Assembly (NCBI RefSeq): GCF_030247195.1
Contig: NC_080671.1
Coordinates: forward strand, 105,697,845-105,761,844
DNA: 64,000 nt
Direction of reading: 5' to 3'
Source: Topomyia yanbarensis
Taxonomy: Eukaryota; Arthropoda; Insecta; Diptera; Culicidae
A model generated the notes under the pieces. The model saw nothing but the letters and a program-made list of their open reading frames with translations. It made no database searches and was not told the DNA's origin. How positions within the stretch are numbered: position 1 is the first letter of the stretch; each line of letters starts with the position of its first letter. Made by a program: the position numbers and the translations under genes. Positions 45,615 to 60,141 of the stretch are shown in pieces.

Positions 45615-45958
45615 ACATTCTCACACCTTCTTGGAATCTTCCACAAAGTTATTTGCGGTATCGAAACACATATGTTTGCCGAGCATAGTTACTTCCTATC
45701 TGTTGAATTTAACACTCGGGGAGAATGGCGTCGACTAACAATCGTGCCATTATATAAAAGTAAAAAGCTAGTACTTTCGGAATGCTCCTTTTTGCTCCTC
45801 AACGAGTTATTTAAGGTGGAAGTTACCCCAAAAATATCGCAAAATTTGGAATATCTTTTTAAATTCAACAGATAAGAAGTAACTATGTTAGGCAAACATA
45901 TGTTTTTCGATACCGCAAATAACTTTGTGGAAGATTCCAAGAAGTGTGGGAGAATGTC
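45615..45958. repeat. Long inverted repeat, about 98-bp arms
   Basis: The arms 45615-45712 and 45859-45958 are inverted copies including CTTGGAATCTTCCACAAAGT and GTTATTTGCGGTATCGAAA, with a loop of about 146 bases. It resembles a foldback MITE. Confidence 0.8.
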
Positions 45959-46104
45959 TAAAAAAGTTATAATGAAATAACTAACTTTAAGTGGGCTTCC
46001 ATACAATATGTTCCATAACTTGCAAACTATTAAAGCTAGATATATGGTGCCTTCAGCAATTTCTTTTGTATTCACATTTGCTACAACTTTACCGAAGACA
46101 TTAT

Positions 46105-47925
46105 CCGGAAACAGGAATCAGAATATATTGGCTTAAATGGCACGTTCCCCGTATGTAGTCGGGGATTTGTGCCTTGCCGTGTGTTTACATCATTTCCTGA
46201 GCGGAAGGAAAGAACAAGGAGGTGTGAGGAAGTAGAATTGGAAGGGTGGGAAAAATAACAGCACAAAAACAAAAATAAGCAACAGGTAAGTTAAACTCAC
46301 AAGTAGTTCAACTTGTCTGCGAATAAGCCTAAATCTCTTTACCACATTGGATAAGAAACTTTAGTATGTCTCTGAGTTTCAGTCGTCCAAACATGGTTTC
46401 GTCTATAGAAGGACGGCCGAAGACTCGAAATCGCAATTGCGCTACCGCTGGACAGTTGCATATCAGATGATATGAGATTCCGTAGTCGGATTCACAAAGA
46501 TCACATGAAAAGGACTCAGCGCGCTGAATAGTTGCCATGTGATAATTGAGTTTGCAGTGGCCGGTTAAAGCCCTGGTCAGCATGCCGCAGTGGAGCTTCG
46601 AAAAATGTAGGAGATTTTTCGAAATCACTGGGCACGGTTGTTCTAGAAACGCCATTATTTGGCGACACGTTTGTAGATTTCTCCAATAATTGCGGTGCTC
46701 GGACAAAGCCCAGGACCGTATTTTTTCCCTTATCCAACTTGTCGAAATTTGCAGCGCGGGCGCAGGACCAACGAGGTCAATCGCTGAACCTGCCCAGGCA
46801 AATTCGTCAGCCCATTCATTTCCAGTAATATCGCAATGTCCGAGCACCCAGACAAGGTAAATAGTGTTGACAATGCTTAGTTCTTCGATTTAGGTTCGGC
46901 ACGCGATCACTAGCTTGGACCGGGATTTGTCCGAGCTAAGGGCCTTCATTGCAGCCTGACTATCGGAGCAGAAGTTTATAACTCTGCCGGACAAACTCAG
47001 TTGAAGGGCCGATTGTACCCCGCACATAATCGCAAAGATTTCTGCTTGGAATACAGTACAGTATCTACTTAGTTAGTGAGTATGTTCCAATCTCATTTCA
47101 CGACAGTAGACACCAGCACCAGCACGTCCCTCCATCAGAGAACCGTCAGTGTAACAGACCACTTGCGTTTGTTGTCTTTCCATATAGCCAGACAACCACT
47201 CCTCTCGAAAATGGAATGGAATGTCCTGTAAGGAAAACTACATGTGAGTGTAATATCGCTGGGAGCAAGAATATCTTCACCCCATGTAACCGGTCTGTAT
47301 GCACATGGTAGTGCTTCTTATTTGAGGTGTATGTGTAATGGTTTGATATTTAGAAGTGCGTCAAGAGCAGCAGTCGGAGTCGTGGTGAAATCACCAGTCA
47401 ACGCCATGGGCGCCATTCTTTGCAGATGGTTTAGCTTTGACTGGACTGTCACCACCTCTCCCCTGTGCCACCACACAAGGCATCCGTATGACAGTATTGA
47501 ACGTACAATTGTCGTGTAAATCCAATAGATGTATTTAGGTTTGAGACCCCAGGTCTTTCCAAAAGTTCGCCTGCACTGCCCGAAGGCCATGCACGCTTTC
47601 TTGACTCTGAACTCAATGTGAGCAGACCAATTCAGTTTGGAATCCTATATAACTCCAACGTATTTGACTTGATCTGCACACAGTAGCTCAGAATCAAAGA
47701 ACTGCAAGGGACGAACCCCGGTTGTTATTCGCTTCTTCGTGAAAAGAACCATTGAAGTTTTGGGTTAACTGATAATTTAAGTTGTCGACACCACTGTTCG
47801 ACAGCTCTTAATGTCTGTTGCATTAAGTCAAAGATTGTTCCGATGCAAAGTCCAGTAATTAGTATTTGCTAATCGTCTGCAAACCCGTAGGTTGGAAATC
47901 CAAGTCCATTTCCGCCTACACCGTA
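46105..47925 (-). pseudogene. I-group LINE: RT end, RNase H and zinc region
   Basis: Minus-strand fragment of a non-LTR retrotransposon. It starts at the reverse transcriptase active site (YGFADD, near 47878, directly followed by a stop). The C-terminal RT part has GLKPKYIYWIYTTIVRSILS (about 47540) and TPTAALDALLNIKPLHIHLK (about 47330). The RNase H domain keeps its acidic residues: YTDGSLMEG, QAEIFAI, CSDSQAAM and GNEWADE. A C-terminal CDLCESDYGISYHLIC knuckle follows. Several stops interrupt it. The RNase H and RT context suits the I group; the exact clade is uncertain. A truncated Waldo copy abuts it at 47925. Confidence 0.75.
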
Positions 47926-49552
47926 CGCTGATGCAGATGGTGGAAATGCAGGTGACAATCGGGTTTCCAACGACGAGCTCCTTATAATGGCAAAAGGGCT
48001 GAAAGCGAAGAAAGCTCCCGGACCGGATGGTATCCCCAACGTGGCACTGAAAACTGCGATCCTGGCTTTCCGGACATGTTTAGGATAGTCGTACAGAAAT
48101 GCCTGGACGATGGCTACTTCCCGGATAGATGAAAGATCCAGAAGCTGGTGTTACTGCCAAAACCAGGGAAACCACCAGGAGATCCAGCATCGTATCGGCC
48201 TATATGCCTGCTGGATACTCTCGGTAAACTCCTGGAAAGAGTCATCATCAACAGGCTGACGACCTACGCTGAAAGTGAGAACGGACTATCGCAGAGACAG
48301 TTCGGGTTCCGGAAAGGAATATCGACGGTGGACGCCATCCACATAGTCATCGCGAACGCGGAGAAAGCATTGAAACAAAAGAGAAGGGGTAATCGCTACT
48401 GCGCCGTGGTAACGATAGACGTGAAGAACGTGTTCGACAGTGCTAGCTGAGGAGCCATCGCCGTAGCGCTGCATAGAATGCGGGTTCCGGACTATCTGTG
48501 CAAAGCTCTGAAAAGTTACTTTCAGAACCGAGCACTGGTCTACGAAACGAACACGAGGCAGAGGTCGATTAGGGTAACGGCGGGAGTACCTCAGGGCTCC
48601 ATACTCGGCCCAGAGTTCTGGAATATAATGTACAACGGAGTGTTAACACTGGAACTGCCCAGAGGAGTTGAGATCGTCGGTTTTGCAGATGATGTTGTCC
48701 TGACGATAACCGGCCAGACCCTTGAGGAGGTGGAGATGTTGACGGCATAGACAATAGACATCGTAGAAACCTGGATGGCTGAAGTCAAGTTGCAGCTGGC
48801 TTATCATAAGACTGAGGTAGTGCTGGTCAGCAACTGTAAAAAAATCCAGCGTGTCGAGATCAGCGTCGGGGGACAGTCCATCCCATCGATGCGTGCGCTG
48901 AAGCACCTGGGTGTAATGGTCGACGATCGGTTAAATTACAACAGCCATGTCGACTATATATGTGAGAAGGCTGCGAGGACAACTAACGCATTGGCAAGGA
49001 TCATGCCGAATCACGGAGGAGCAAGAGGCAGCACGAGACGTCTCCTGGCGGGTGTCTCATCCTCAATACTGAGGTATGGAGTACCAGCCTGGGCTGCTGC
49101 GCTGAACTCAAAGCGGAACCGGACGAAGTTGACAAGCACTTTTCGCCTAATGGCTGTTCGTGTCGCGAGTGCGTACAGAACGATATCGTCGGAGGCGGTA
49201 TGCGTAATTGCTGGGATGATTCCCATCTGCATCACTCTGGGTGAGGACGTAGAATGCTACCAGCGGAGAAATTAACGTAATGCTAGGGGACTGGTTCGAG
49301 TGGACTCGTTGGCTAAGTGGCAGAGTGGGATAACGCGGAGAAAGGACGGTGGACCCACCGACTCATCCCAAATGTGTCTACTTGGGTACATAAGAAAAAT
49401 GGAGAGGTGAACTTCCATCTGACGCAGTTTTTGTTCGGGCATGGATGCTTCCGGAAATACCTACATCGGTTTGGACACGCTTCGTTACCCCTTTGCACGG
49501 GGTGTGTGAACGTGCAAGAGACACCGAACACGTGGTCTTCGGCTGGCCGTTG
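47926..49552 (+). pseudogene. Waldo-A-like ORF2 fragment, broken
   Basis: Keeps KKAPGPDGIPNVALK, PKPGKPPGDPASYRP, QFGFRKGISTVDA, VTIDVKNVFDSAS, GVPQGSILGPEFWN and FADD (about 48687). Breaks: a frameshift at about 48072, stops at 48129, 48448, 48748 and 49273, and a frameshift at about 49322 in the KWQ-WDNAEKGRW segment. The final knuckle segment is partly deleted (ETPNTWSSA). The endonuclease is absent. Confidence 0.8.
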
Positions 49553-50155
49553 AGTAGGCTAGGTCCACCGCCGGGGGCTAGACCGAGTAGACGAGGCGGG
49601 GGTCTCAATGGCTCACAGAAACGTACATCGGTGTCGGGAGCGGTCAGCCGCCGGGGAATTCACGATAGGGCTGATTCGGCACCGTGGACTACCCGACAGA
49701 ATCGTGACGAAAAGGAGAGCTAATTGGCTCACGAAACAAACACCGGTAACGGAAGAGATTCCGTTGTCGGGGAACTCTCAAGCGGAGTAGGATAAGCGGT
49801 AAAGCTGGGAGCTGAATGGTTCAAGAAAGCGGGTATCGGTGTCGGGGGAAACTCCTTCGTCGGGGAACTATCGGTCGGAGTAGGATGAGTTCACCGTTGA
49901 GCACTATCCAAGCGGATCGTTATAAGTCCGGAAGCTGAATGACTCACGGAAACATGAGCTGAATGGCTCAGGGAATCAGCACCTAAACGGCTCACCACAG
50001 GGACGAGAAATAAACGGCGACGTAATGGATGGAGACAAGAAGCAGGAGAGGAATCGAGAGTTGAATCAAAGTTGAAGGTCGTGCCACTCCATGAACCAAG
50101 CGAGGCTCCCAGATAGAGCAGCAGAAAGAGGTGCGACGAAAGCGCAACGAACCCC

Positions 50156-50191
50156 CCCTACGAAGTAATACGATGACGTAGTTCCGTGGGG
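50156..50191 (+). promoter_or_regulatory. Two-stem hairpin near the end of Waldo copy D
   Basis: The outer stem CCCTACG pairs with CGTGGGG with one G-U pair. The inner stem TACG/CGTA encloses ATGA. The internal-loop sequences AAGTAA and GTTC match those of Waldo-A and Waldo-B, while both stems differ in a compensatory way. Confidence 0.7.
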
Positions 50192-50269
50192 AAGAAGGGC
50201 GTAAAAGTAAGGAATGTTTTTAGTGGTTAGGCATGAACGTGAATCGTGAGTCCCACACAGTGCCAATAC

Positions 50270-53205
<2,936 letters not shown>

Positions 53206-53456
53206 TGGTCGCTGTTACGTCAGAACGGACTAAGCCGCAAAATCTTAAAAAATGAGATATCAATCACACTAGATAGAGAATTTCTAATGCTATATTTGAC
53301 TATTACCAAATATGAAATTTGTAATAATAAGCAAGAATTATGGCAAAAATTAGTTTTCAAATTATAACGTAAAGGATGCTGCGATTCAAACTTTAAACTC
53401 GTTTTTCTCGAAATCAATATCATGTCACTTGGTCCGGTCTGACTTAACACCGACCA
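53206..53456. mobile_element. MITE with TA target site, 251 bp
   Basis: Bounded by TA (53204-53205 and 53457-53458). The inverted ends start TGGTCGCTGTTACGTCAGAA and TGGTCGGTGTTAAGTCAGAC, about 29 bp in all. The TA duplication suggests a Tc1/mariner-related MITE. Confidence 0.8.
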
Positions 53457-53458
53457 TA

Positions 53459-54600
53459 TGGAATGCCAACAACATTTGTAAGCAGAGCCGCCGAGGGGAC
53501 CCAGACTTTGAACAAAAAGAATGATTTTGACAAATATTATTTCAATAACAATTTATTTGAAATTGCAACTAGAGCTTCAATATTGGCACGATAGCTTGCC
53601 TAAATTCAAAATTGTGGTAAATAGAAACAGAAATAGAAGAACAGTTCCATGGTATAAACAATGTTGGTAATTTAGTGGAATACCATGAGGTTTTTTTTTA
53701 AAATGAATTGGATTGAAAAAAATACTTAATGCTGACTAATTTAATGAAATATTGTGCAATAATAATTTTGGAAGTACATTGTCTGATCACTGCATTTATT
53801 GTTGTAGGCATCGTGAAGACTTCTGTGCAAATTGGATCTTGTAACTGATCTCTTAGCCGAGGTCCCATAGTTGTCAAATTATCATGAGCTCGTTTTTGAA
53901 GGGATGTTTTTAAATATGAATTAGTGACAATGCTTCGAATAGGAAGCGCAGTTTGATGTTTATAAACATAAACTTGCTCACCGTAAAATTGCATGCAATC
54001 CAATATTTGCTAAAAATGTATTTTGTGAGAATGCTTATAGAGTTCAGAAAAAACTCAATGTGTTTACAACGTCAAGAATATTTTAAAAAGTAGAAGGAAC
54101 ATGATGAAAAATGACATTTTCTGTGTGTCTATATCAGGTCAGGGTAGGTTTTTAGACGCATTTGATTTTTGTTGTATTATCAAAAAATATAAATAAATAG
54201 CCACTAAGCAAGATTGGAAATAATAAAAATTTCAAAATATTTCCAGTTAGTGGCTATTCATGGTGTATATTTGAGTGTTAAATTGAATGATGTAAAAAAT
54301 TTTTGTATATGAAGACTCGTTTTGGAGTTGTGATCTTAAATAGTGAATAGAAGGAAAATTAATTCTCGACAACAACTTTTTACGGTAATGATCACATTAT
54401 TTCGCAATCGTCAACTTTGGACGTTTAGTATCTTCGAATAACATTACAACATAAAGCAGCACCTCATTTAAATAAATTAATTTTGGCGGATAGTCTACCT
54501 AGAAATAATCCTAAAGTATTTATTCTTCAAACAAATTTAGTTCGAGGTTTATTGTCTTCAGCGAAGTTTTCAAAAATGATATTTCAACAACTTTGTTGCA
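53459..54600. other. AT-rich non-coding stretch
   Basis: No gene seen. A small inverted repeat, AATAGCCACTAA with TTAGTGGCTATT, lies at about 54198-54258. Confidence 0.4.
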
Positions 54601-54720
54601 TGGGGCGGGCTAAGCGTTGTTGTTAAGTTGATTGCCTTGGACGCAGCTCGCCTGGGTTCGATTTCTAACCCCCGCGCATAAGGCACAAGACATAACACTA
54701 TGAGGAAATTCCCTCAAAAA
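54601..54720 (+). mobile_element. Decayed tRNA-derived SINE
   Basis: GGGGCGGGCTAAGCGTTGTT, TTGATTGCCTTGGACGCAGC and the B box GGTTCGATTTC (54655-54665) match the tRNA-related head of the SINE at 27242-27404 but in plus orientation. The A box is degraded. Confidence 0.6.
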
Positions 54721-56486
54721 CATCGATCCGACAATTTTTTCAGAACACTAGCTCCACCTTTTATTCACAGTCCCAAGCACTCATTTTCTGAGGGGGTTAC
54801 CCCTCAGGTTTGGGAACAATTTTTCACTAGTTGTCTATCCCCCATATGCTTGTTCATATGTCAGTGGCGCCATAATTGCAAATGTGGCCACAGTTCTAAC
54901 TACAACTATATTTAAAATGACCGTTAAAGCGGGCGAGGCATTGTTTTGAGGTGTTATTTCTGTTAGTCTGTGCATAAGGTTAGAATTTTTTCTAACCTGA
55001 AAAAAGAGCCGAAAGACCCTTAGGTTTAAACCTCTATATTCAAAATGAAAAACAAACTTTGCTGAAGACATTCTATAACTAATTTTGTTGAAGACATGCA
55101 TACTATATTAGACTATATGTGAGAGAAATTTTTTAAAAGAAGTTATTCTGATATTACTGTATTTGATGTGTATAAACAATAAAATTCACATTCTATTCAA
55201 GGGAGTCTCAAGCTTACAATTAAAAGTTTTATTGAAAAGAACTGGCTTTAGGAAAGTTTTTAATTATCGTTTTATTTCGCGAAATATTTCATTTAAGTTA
55301 CCCTCAAACTTTCAACAAAAATTTTTAAAATGACATTATCAACAACTTCACTGAAAATACCAAGTCTCATACTATTTTTAAAGATTTACTTCTCAATAAT
55401 TACTTCTAGAAGATTTATGCACTAAAATTATATCAAAAGATGCGCCTTTTATGTTGGAAAGCTTCTTCGAGGTTGATAGTTTCGAAATAATCTGAACTTG
55501 ACCGTTAGAAAAGTTTTTGAGCATTTATTCCACTTGCATTCTACACACAGTGCACTTTGTATTTGCATTCTCCCCCCTCCAAACGAAGTTTCTGGCTACG
55601 CCACAGTTCCTCAAATAGTCTGGCTGGCAATGAGAATCATCAGTTTGCATTCTCGAAGTATACCGCGCTTTCGCAAGGCGACGCATTTAAGGGGGGCGTC
55701 TGGTGTAGTAGGCAAAGAAATTGACTTCTTTTTTATCCTCTTAATTTTTAGTGTTCCACCTCTAGAATAGTCTCCCGCAATCTAGGGGGCCATCATGAAC
55801 TTCATTTGCTTTAAGCAGCCATACATTCCTCGCGCATATTTGCTATAACACACGAAGATTTCAATCTATCGGAAACAATTTTCGAAAAACTGACGGCGAT
55901 AAAAATACAGTGTAGGGGAACATGGGGAGACTTGACCAAGCGCAAGATTCTATTTTTGGCTATGACGCCTTCTATTCGATTCAGAAAATTATTTCAAAAA
56001 TATTTTTATACTTGTTTCGATCTCTTAACATAATTTTAAAAGTTTGGATCGAACAATCTTTTCCTTATAGAAAATATTCCGTAATTAATAAATTTGCCTT
56101 AAATGATGTAATTTTTTATCACACTTTGTATGGACATATCTACTCAACTACTAATTACTATTAAAGTACTCATTTATCATCTTATTCCTTATGGAGCAGT
56201 GAAATAATTTTACATATATCGGAACATTGGAATAGTGTTAATAAAATTTGCACGACATTAACTAATGTTGGGGAGACTTGACCAAGATTTTATGGGGAGA
56301 CTTGATCAAGTGGCAATAAGCTGAAGAAAGATACATAATTCCTGATATTTATTATGCTTTGGTATTTACTTTTAATGGTTATCACGCCACAAAAAACCCA
56401 CCTCAAACATCAGTCTATATATTTTGGTATTAGTCAACAAAGCTAGCAGTAATATGACTGATTTCTTGACATGTGAACATGCGATG
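54721..56486. other. AT-rich non-coding stretch
   Basis: No gene recognised. GGGGAGACTTGACCAAG occurs at 55924-55940 and 56270-56286 and, with one change, at 56294-56310, probably from an unrecognised MITE. Confidence 0.4.
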
Positions 56487-56488
56487 TA

Positions 56489-57778
56489 AAGGGCGAACAC
56501 GAAATTATTGCGACACATTCAACAGGGCATAACTTTTTTACTATTGGGTAAAAATCAACCAAATTTTGCACACTTTCTCATTGATGTGTATTGTTTACAT
56601 GCTGTCAAACTCGAAGACGTGTTTTTTGATTCAACGAAAATGGAGGTGAACCAACGCGAGTCGAGAGAACAAATTCTTTCCAAACACCTGGAATTTCCTG
56701 ACCTGTCGCACCGACAGTTGGGAAAAATGTTGAACATTCACCATTCAACCGTCTCCAGAGTGTTGGAGCGGTTCCAGCAGCGGTTGACGTTGGACCACGG
56801 CAAAGGAGCTGGATGAAAACCGGGACCGGAGAATAAAACGACAGAGGGAAAGGTGAAGCGGATGATTAAAGCAATCCCAACGTCTCGAGCTTTGCCTAAA
56901 AAGATCGGCATGTCGCAGAGCTACGTCCAGAATGCAAAGAAAAGAGCTGGACTACATGCATACAAGGTACAGAACTTTCCAAACCGCGATGAGCGGCAAC
57001 AATCGACGGCTAAAACTCGGGCACGGAAGCTCTACGAGAAGATACTGACAAAATATGGCTGCTGTGTGATGGACGACGAAACGTATATAAAAGCCGATTT
57101 TAAGCAAATTCCGGGGTTGGAGTTTTTCACCGACAAGAGCAAGTTCTATGTGGACGACAAATTTAAGAAGAAGAAAATGTCGAAGTTCGCCTCCAAATAT
57201 CTCATTTGGCAGGCCATCTGCTCTTGCGGACTGAGGAGTGAGCCTTTCGTGACAAAGGGCACAGTAAATGGCGAGATCTACAAATCTGAGTTCCTCGAGA
57301 AGCGCCTTTTGCGGTTCTTGCACCAGCACTACTAAGCTCCGCTATTTTGGCCAGATTTGGCATCATGCCACTATTCTAAAAGTGTCCTGGAGTGGTATGA
57401 GGCCAATTCTGTCCATTTTGTTCCAAAGAACATGAATCCGCCAAACTGTCCGGAGCTGCGCCCGGTGGAGCAGTACTGGGCAATGATGAAGCGGGAACTT
57501 CGGAAAAGCAAAAAGACAGTCAAAGACGAGAAGGACATGTTAAAAAAATTGAAAAAAACTGAGAAACTGGTACCGGATGACACTGTAAAGACTTTGATGG
57601 AGGGCATCAAGCGAAAATGCGTTCAATTTTACACTCAAGGCTCCATCGATTAACTTTTCTTTTGATTTTTGAAGTAAATATATGTATAAAACTACCCTAA
57701 AATTTTGGTTTGATTTTAAACATTATAAGAAAATTGGCATGACATTTTCGGTGTCGCAATAATTTCGTGTTCGCCCTT
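56489..57778 (+). mobile_element. Tc1/mariner-superfamily transposon, DD37E type
   Basis: Bounded by TA (56487-56488 and 57779-57780). The inverted ends are perfect over 28 bp, starting AAGGGCGAACACGAAATTAT. Length is 1,290 bp. It carries one transposase gene, broken by two stop codons. Perfect ends suggest recent movement, probably with a transposase supplied by another copy. Confidence 0.92.
56640..57653 (+). pseudogene. DD37E transposase with two in-frame stops
   Basis: One frame of 337 codons from ATG 56640 in frame throughout, interrupted by TGA (56814-56816) and TAA (57333-57335). The N-terminal helix-turn-helix region includes LSHRQLGKMLNIHHSTVSRV. Catalytic residues: Asp145 in VMDDETYIK, Asp239 in FWPDLASCHYS and Glu277 in CPELRPVEQYW. 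That leaves 37 residues between the second Asp and the Glu, the signature of the DD37E family described in mosquitoes. The start at 56640 was preferred because upstream codons lie near the terminal repeat. Confidence 0.88.
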
Positions 57779-57886
57779 TAAGTAGTACAATTAATCGAAT
57801 TATTTTTGCACTTATTCAATTCTAACCTAGACCATTTTAATAAAATTGCTCAACTTTTAATTTTTCATAGTTCTTTTGTTTCCATC

Positions 57887-58373
57887 TGTTCGCATACGAA
57901 GAAGAATCCAGCGCCTTCTAGTTGTCATCGTCATCAAAATTCGCCAATCATCGACAGTTCATCGACATTTTTACCAATGCCCAAAATTAGACCAGAGAGA
58001 AGGGTTTCCGGGACAACATGTTTCCGACTGAGCCACTATAAAAGGAGCAATGACAGCATTGGGCAATCTTCTTGCCCGACTGTTGAGTGAAACGTCAGTG
58101 TCATCCGATGTCATAGAGAGTATTTTTCACAAAGTTTATATTAGAAGTTATAAGTTATTTTATTCTGAAGTTATATGAAGAATATGTAGTTAAGTGAAGA
58201 AAAGCTGAAATAAGAAAATTTAGTTTAACTTACCTGCTGTTTGAGCCGCCGTTCGTGCCTAAAGTCCATCATACCTGCACCGTCGTCACTTACCTGCATC
58301 CACCGTACCTGAAAAGGAAAAAGGGATTACTTACCTGTAAGTTCAACTCCACTGCTTTCGCTGATCGCCGTCA
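57887..58373 (+). repeat. 5' LTR of the BEL/Pao element
   Basis: Starts TGTTCGCATACGAAGAAGAA and ends in CA two bases before the primer binding site. It has a TATAAAAG box at 58037-58044. The first 21 bases recur at 63980-64000 and the first 365 or so, inverted, at 19300-19647. The right boundary is inferred from the primer site. Confidence 0.8.
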
Positions 58374-58375
58374 TC

Positions 58376-58393
58376 TGGTCCTTCGAGCCGGAT
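58376..58393 (+). other. Primer binding site, tRNA-Tyr type
   Basis: TGGTCCTTCGAGCCGGAT is complementary over all 18 bases to the expected 3' end of insect tRNA-Tyr, CCA included. It lies just behind the LTR, where reverse transcription is primed. Confidence 0.8.
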
Positions 58394-58638
58394 AAGTATC
58401 GAAACTCCACTTGTCCGCAACCGCCATCCCATTGTGGCGAATCGAATCGCCATCTTACGTCCGCCATCCTGTGGATCCACTCGGCTGGGAATCGGCCGCC
58501 ATCCTGTATTCAACTCTACCAGGAGGAATTCATTTGTACAAGGCACATTTATTGCCTCAAAAAGGTAATTAGTATTCCATTAAGTCTCACCCGTCTCGTT
58601 TGAGCTACGCGGTCTTCCGTTTGCAGTTCCCGTTCAAT

Positions 58639-59817
58639 ATGTCTACGGAACGACACATCAATTCGCTCAAACTACGGCAGCGTAGTATCCAGACGTCCTT
58701 CGATCTCATCAAAGCGTTCGTGAATTCTTACGAGGACGATACTAACGCCAGCCAAGTTCCGGTACGATTAGAGCATCTTGTATCGTTCTGGTCAGACTTC
58801 AACAAGGTACAAACGGAGCTTGAATCACTCGATGAAGTCGGTATTGAACAACAGTTCAAGTATCGCACCAGCTTTGAATCGTCCTACTACAAAGTAAAGG
58901 GCTTTTTGCTCACCATTAATAAAACACCCGTTACACCATGCGTCGCTTCTAGTTCTCCTTATGCTGGTCATTTCCCTCCATCGGCATCGCACGTGCGCTT
59001 GCCCGATGTAAAGCTCCCAGTGTTCAATGGAAACTTAGACAATTGGCTCAACTTCCACGATTTGTATTTGTCACTTGTCCACTCATCGGCAGAACTATCG
59101 AACATACAAAAATTCTACTACTTGTGCTCGTCCCTGACTGGGGACGCTTTAAAATTGGTTCAAACAATACCCATTAGTGCCAACAATTATGCGGTAGCCT
59201 GGAACATGCTAGTGGACCACTACCAGAACCCTGCGAGGCTGAAGCAGACCTATGTGGATGCCCTGTTCGACTTTGCCACCATCAAGCGAGAATCTGCGTC
59301 GGACCTACATTCACTCGTGGAGAAGTTTGAAGCCAACGTCAAGGTGTTGCAGCAGTTGGGCGAGCAAACGCAATATTGGGACATCATTCTTATTCGCATG
59401 CTCAGTATACGACTGGACTCAACAACACGGAGAGACTGGGAAGAATACGCGTCAACTAAGGACACAAAATCGTTCATCGACCTCACAGCTTTCATTCAGC
59501 GTCGCGTGACTGTGCTGCAAAATATTCACCCCAAAGCCGTCGAAGCACCGGCAGTAACTAGTAATGTGAAAAGGCCAAACTTTCGTCCAGTTGCTAGTAA
59601 CGGAGCTAGTCAGTTTAATCCCCGAAAGTGTGTCATGTGTAGTGAGCATCACCCGTTATACCAGTGTTCAACATTCTCAAAGATGCCCTTAGAAGACAAG
59701 GAGAGGGAAGTACGTCGTCATCAGCTGTGTCGTAATTGTTTGCGTAGGGGACACTTAGCCAAAGATTGTTCGTCATCCAGTACGTGTCGCAAATGACAAG
59801 GTCACCATCATACTCAA
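58639..59817 (+). pseudogene. BEL gag
   Basis: The structural polyprotein starts at ATG 58639. It has the BEL-type Gag region with VKLPVFNGNLDNWLNFHDL (about residue 125) and SSLTGDALKLV, then the first zinc knuckle CRNCLRRGHLAKDC near residue 370. An in-frame TGA at 59794-59796 sits in the following Cys/His cluster, where a cysteine would be expected. The frame continues past the stop into the protease, as in BEL elements with a single gag-pol frame. Upstream codons from 58600 lack an ATG. Confidence 0.85.
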
Positions 59818-60141
59818 TTGTGTGCTAGTGGGGTTAATCATGGGAAGTCAATAGATTCGTCTGCCTCCAAACAATCATCTTCGCAATTGCCCGAACAGCA
59901 ATCAGCACCGTCAATATCAGCCACTGTCGTCGAACGTGTCAACTACACGACATCGAGCCACGGGCGGCAATGCGTTCTTTTAGCTACTGCCGTCGTTATC
60001 TTAGTAGACGACAACGGAAACCAGCACACTGCAAGGGCACTTTTAGACTCCGGTAGTGAGTGCTGCTTTATTAGTGAGGCTCTCGCCCAAACACTCAAAG
60101 TTCAGCGGAAAAAGATATCACTCAGATCCATCATTTTGTAA
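59818..60141 (+). pseudogene. BEL aspartic protease, truncated
   Basis: Same frame as gag. The catalytic motif is LLDSGSECCF, with Asp at 60046-60048. Soon after KISLRS the frame ends at 60139-60141 and homology resumes in another frame with NPVDLILGVEVF. The protease is usually longer before that motif, so an internal deletion and a frame change near 60115-60140 are likely. Confidence 0.78.

Larger units (their letters stand above)
40313..46099. repeat. Palindromic repeat complex
   Basis: Arms 40313-40393 and 46024-46099 are inverted copies (CTTCGGTAAAGTTGTAGCAA; GAAATTGCTGAAGGCACCAT). A second pair is 42718-42780 and 45966-46026 (GGAACATATTGTATGGAAG). A motif like GTATTCAGCGA(C/T)CCAAAATT recurs at about 41921, 42135 and 42635 and, inverted, at about 40437. 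The complex contains a SINE, a MITE and a 1.19-kb tandem dimer, and has no coding sequence. Confidence 0.6.
47926..50265 (+). mobile_element. Truncated Waldo-A-like LINE (copy D)
   Basis: It begins in the reverse transcriptase part of ORF2 and runs through the C-terminal knuckle into a 3' UTR with the Waldo-A modules (TCCACCGCCGGGGGCTAGAC at about 49562) and the two-stem hairpin at 50156. No poly(A) or ACAT array follows. ORF2 is closer to Waldo-A than to Waldo-B. Confidence 0.8.

Noticed and set aside
54601..54690. tRNA gene
   Set aside because: Only a B box is well kept; the sequence matches the SINE at 27.2 kb.
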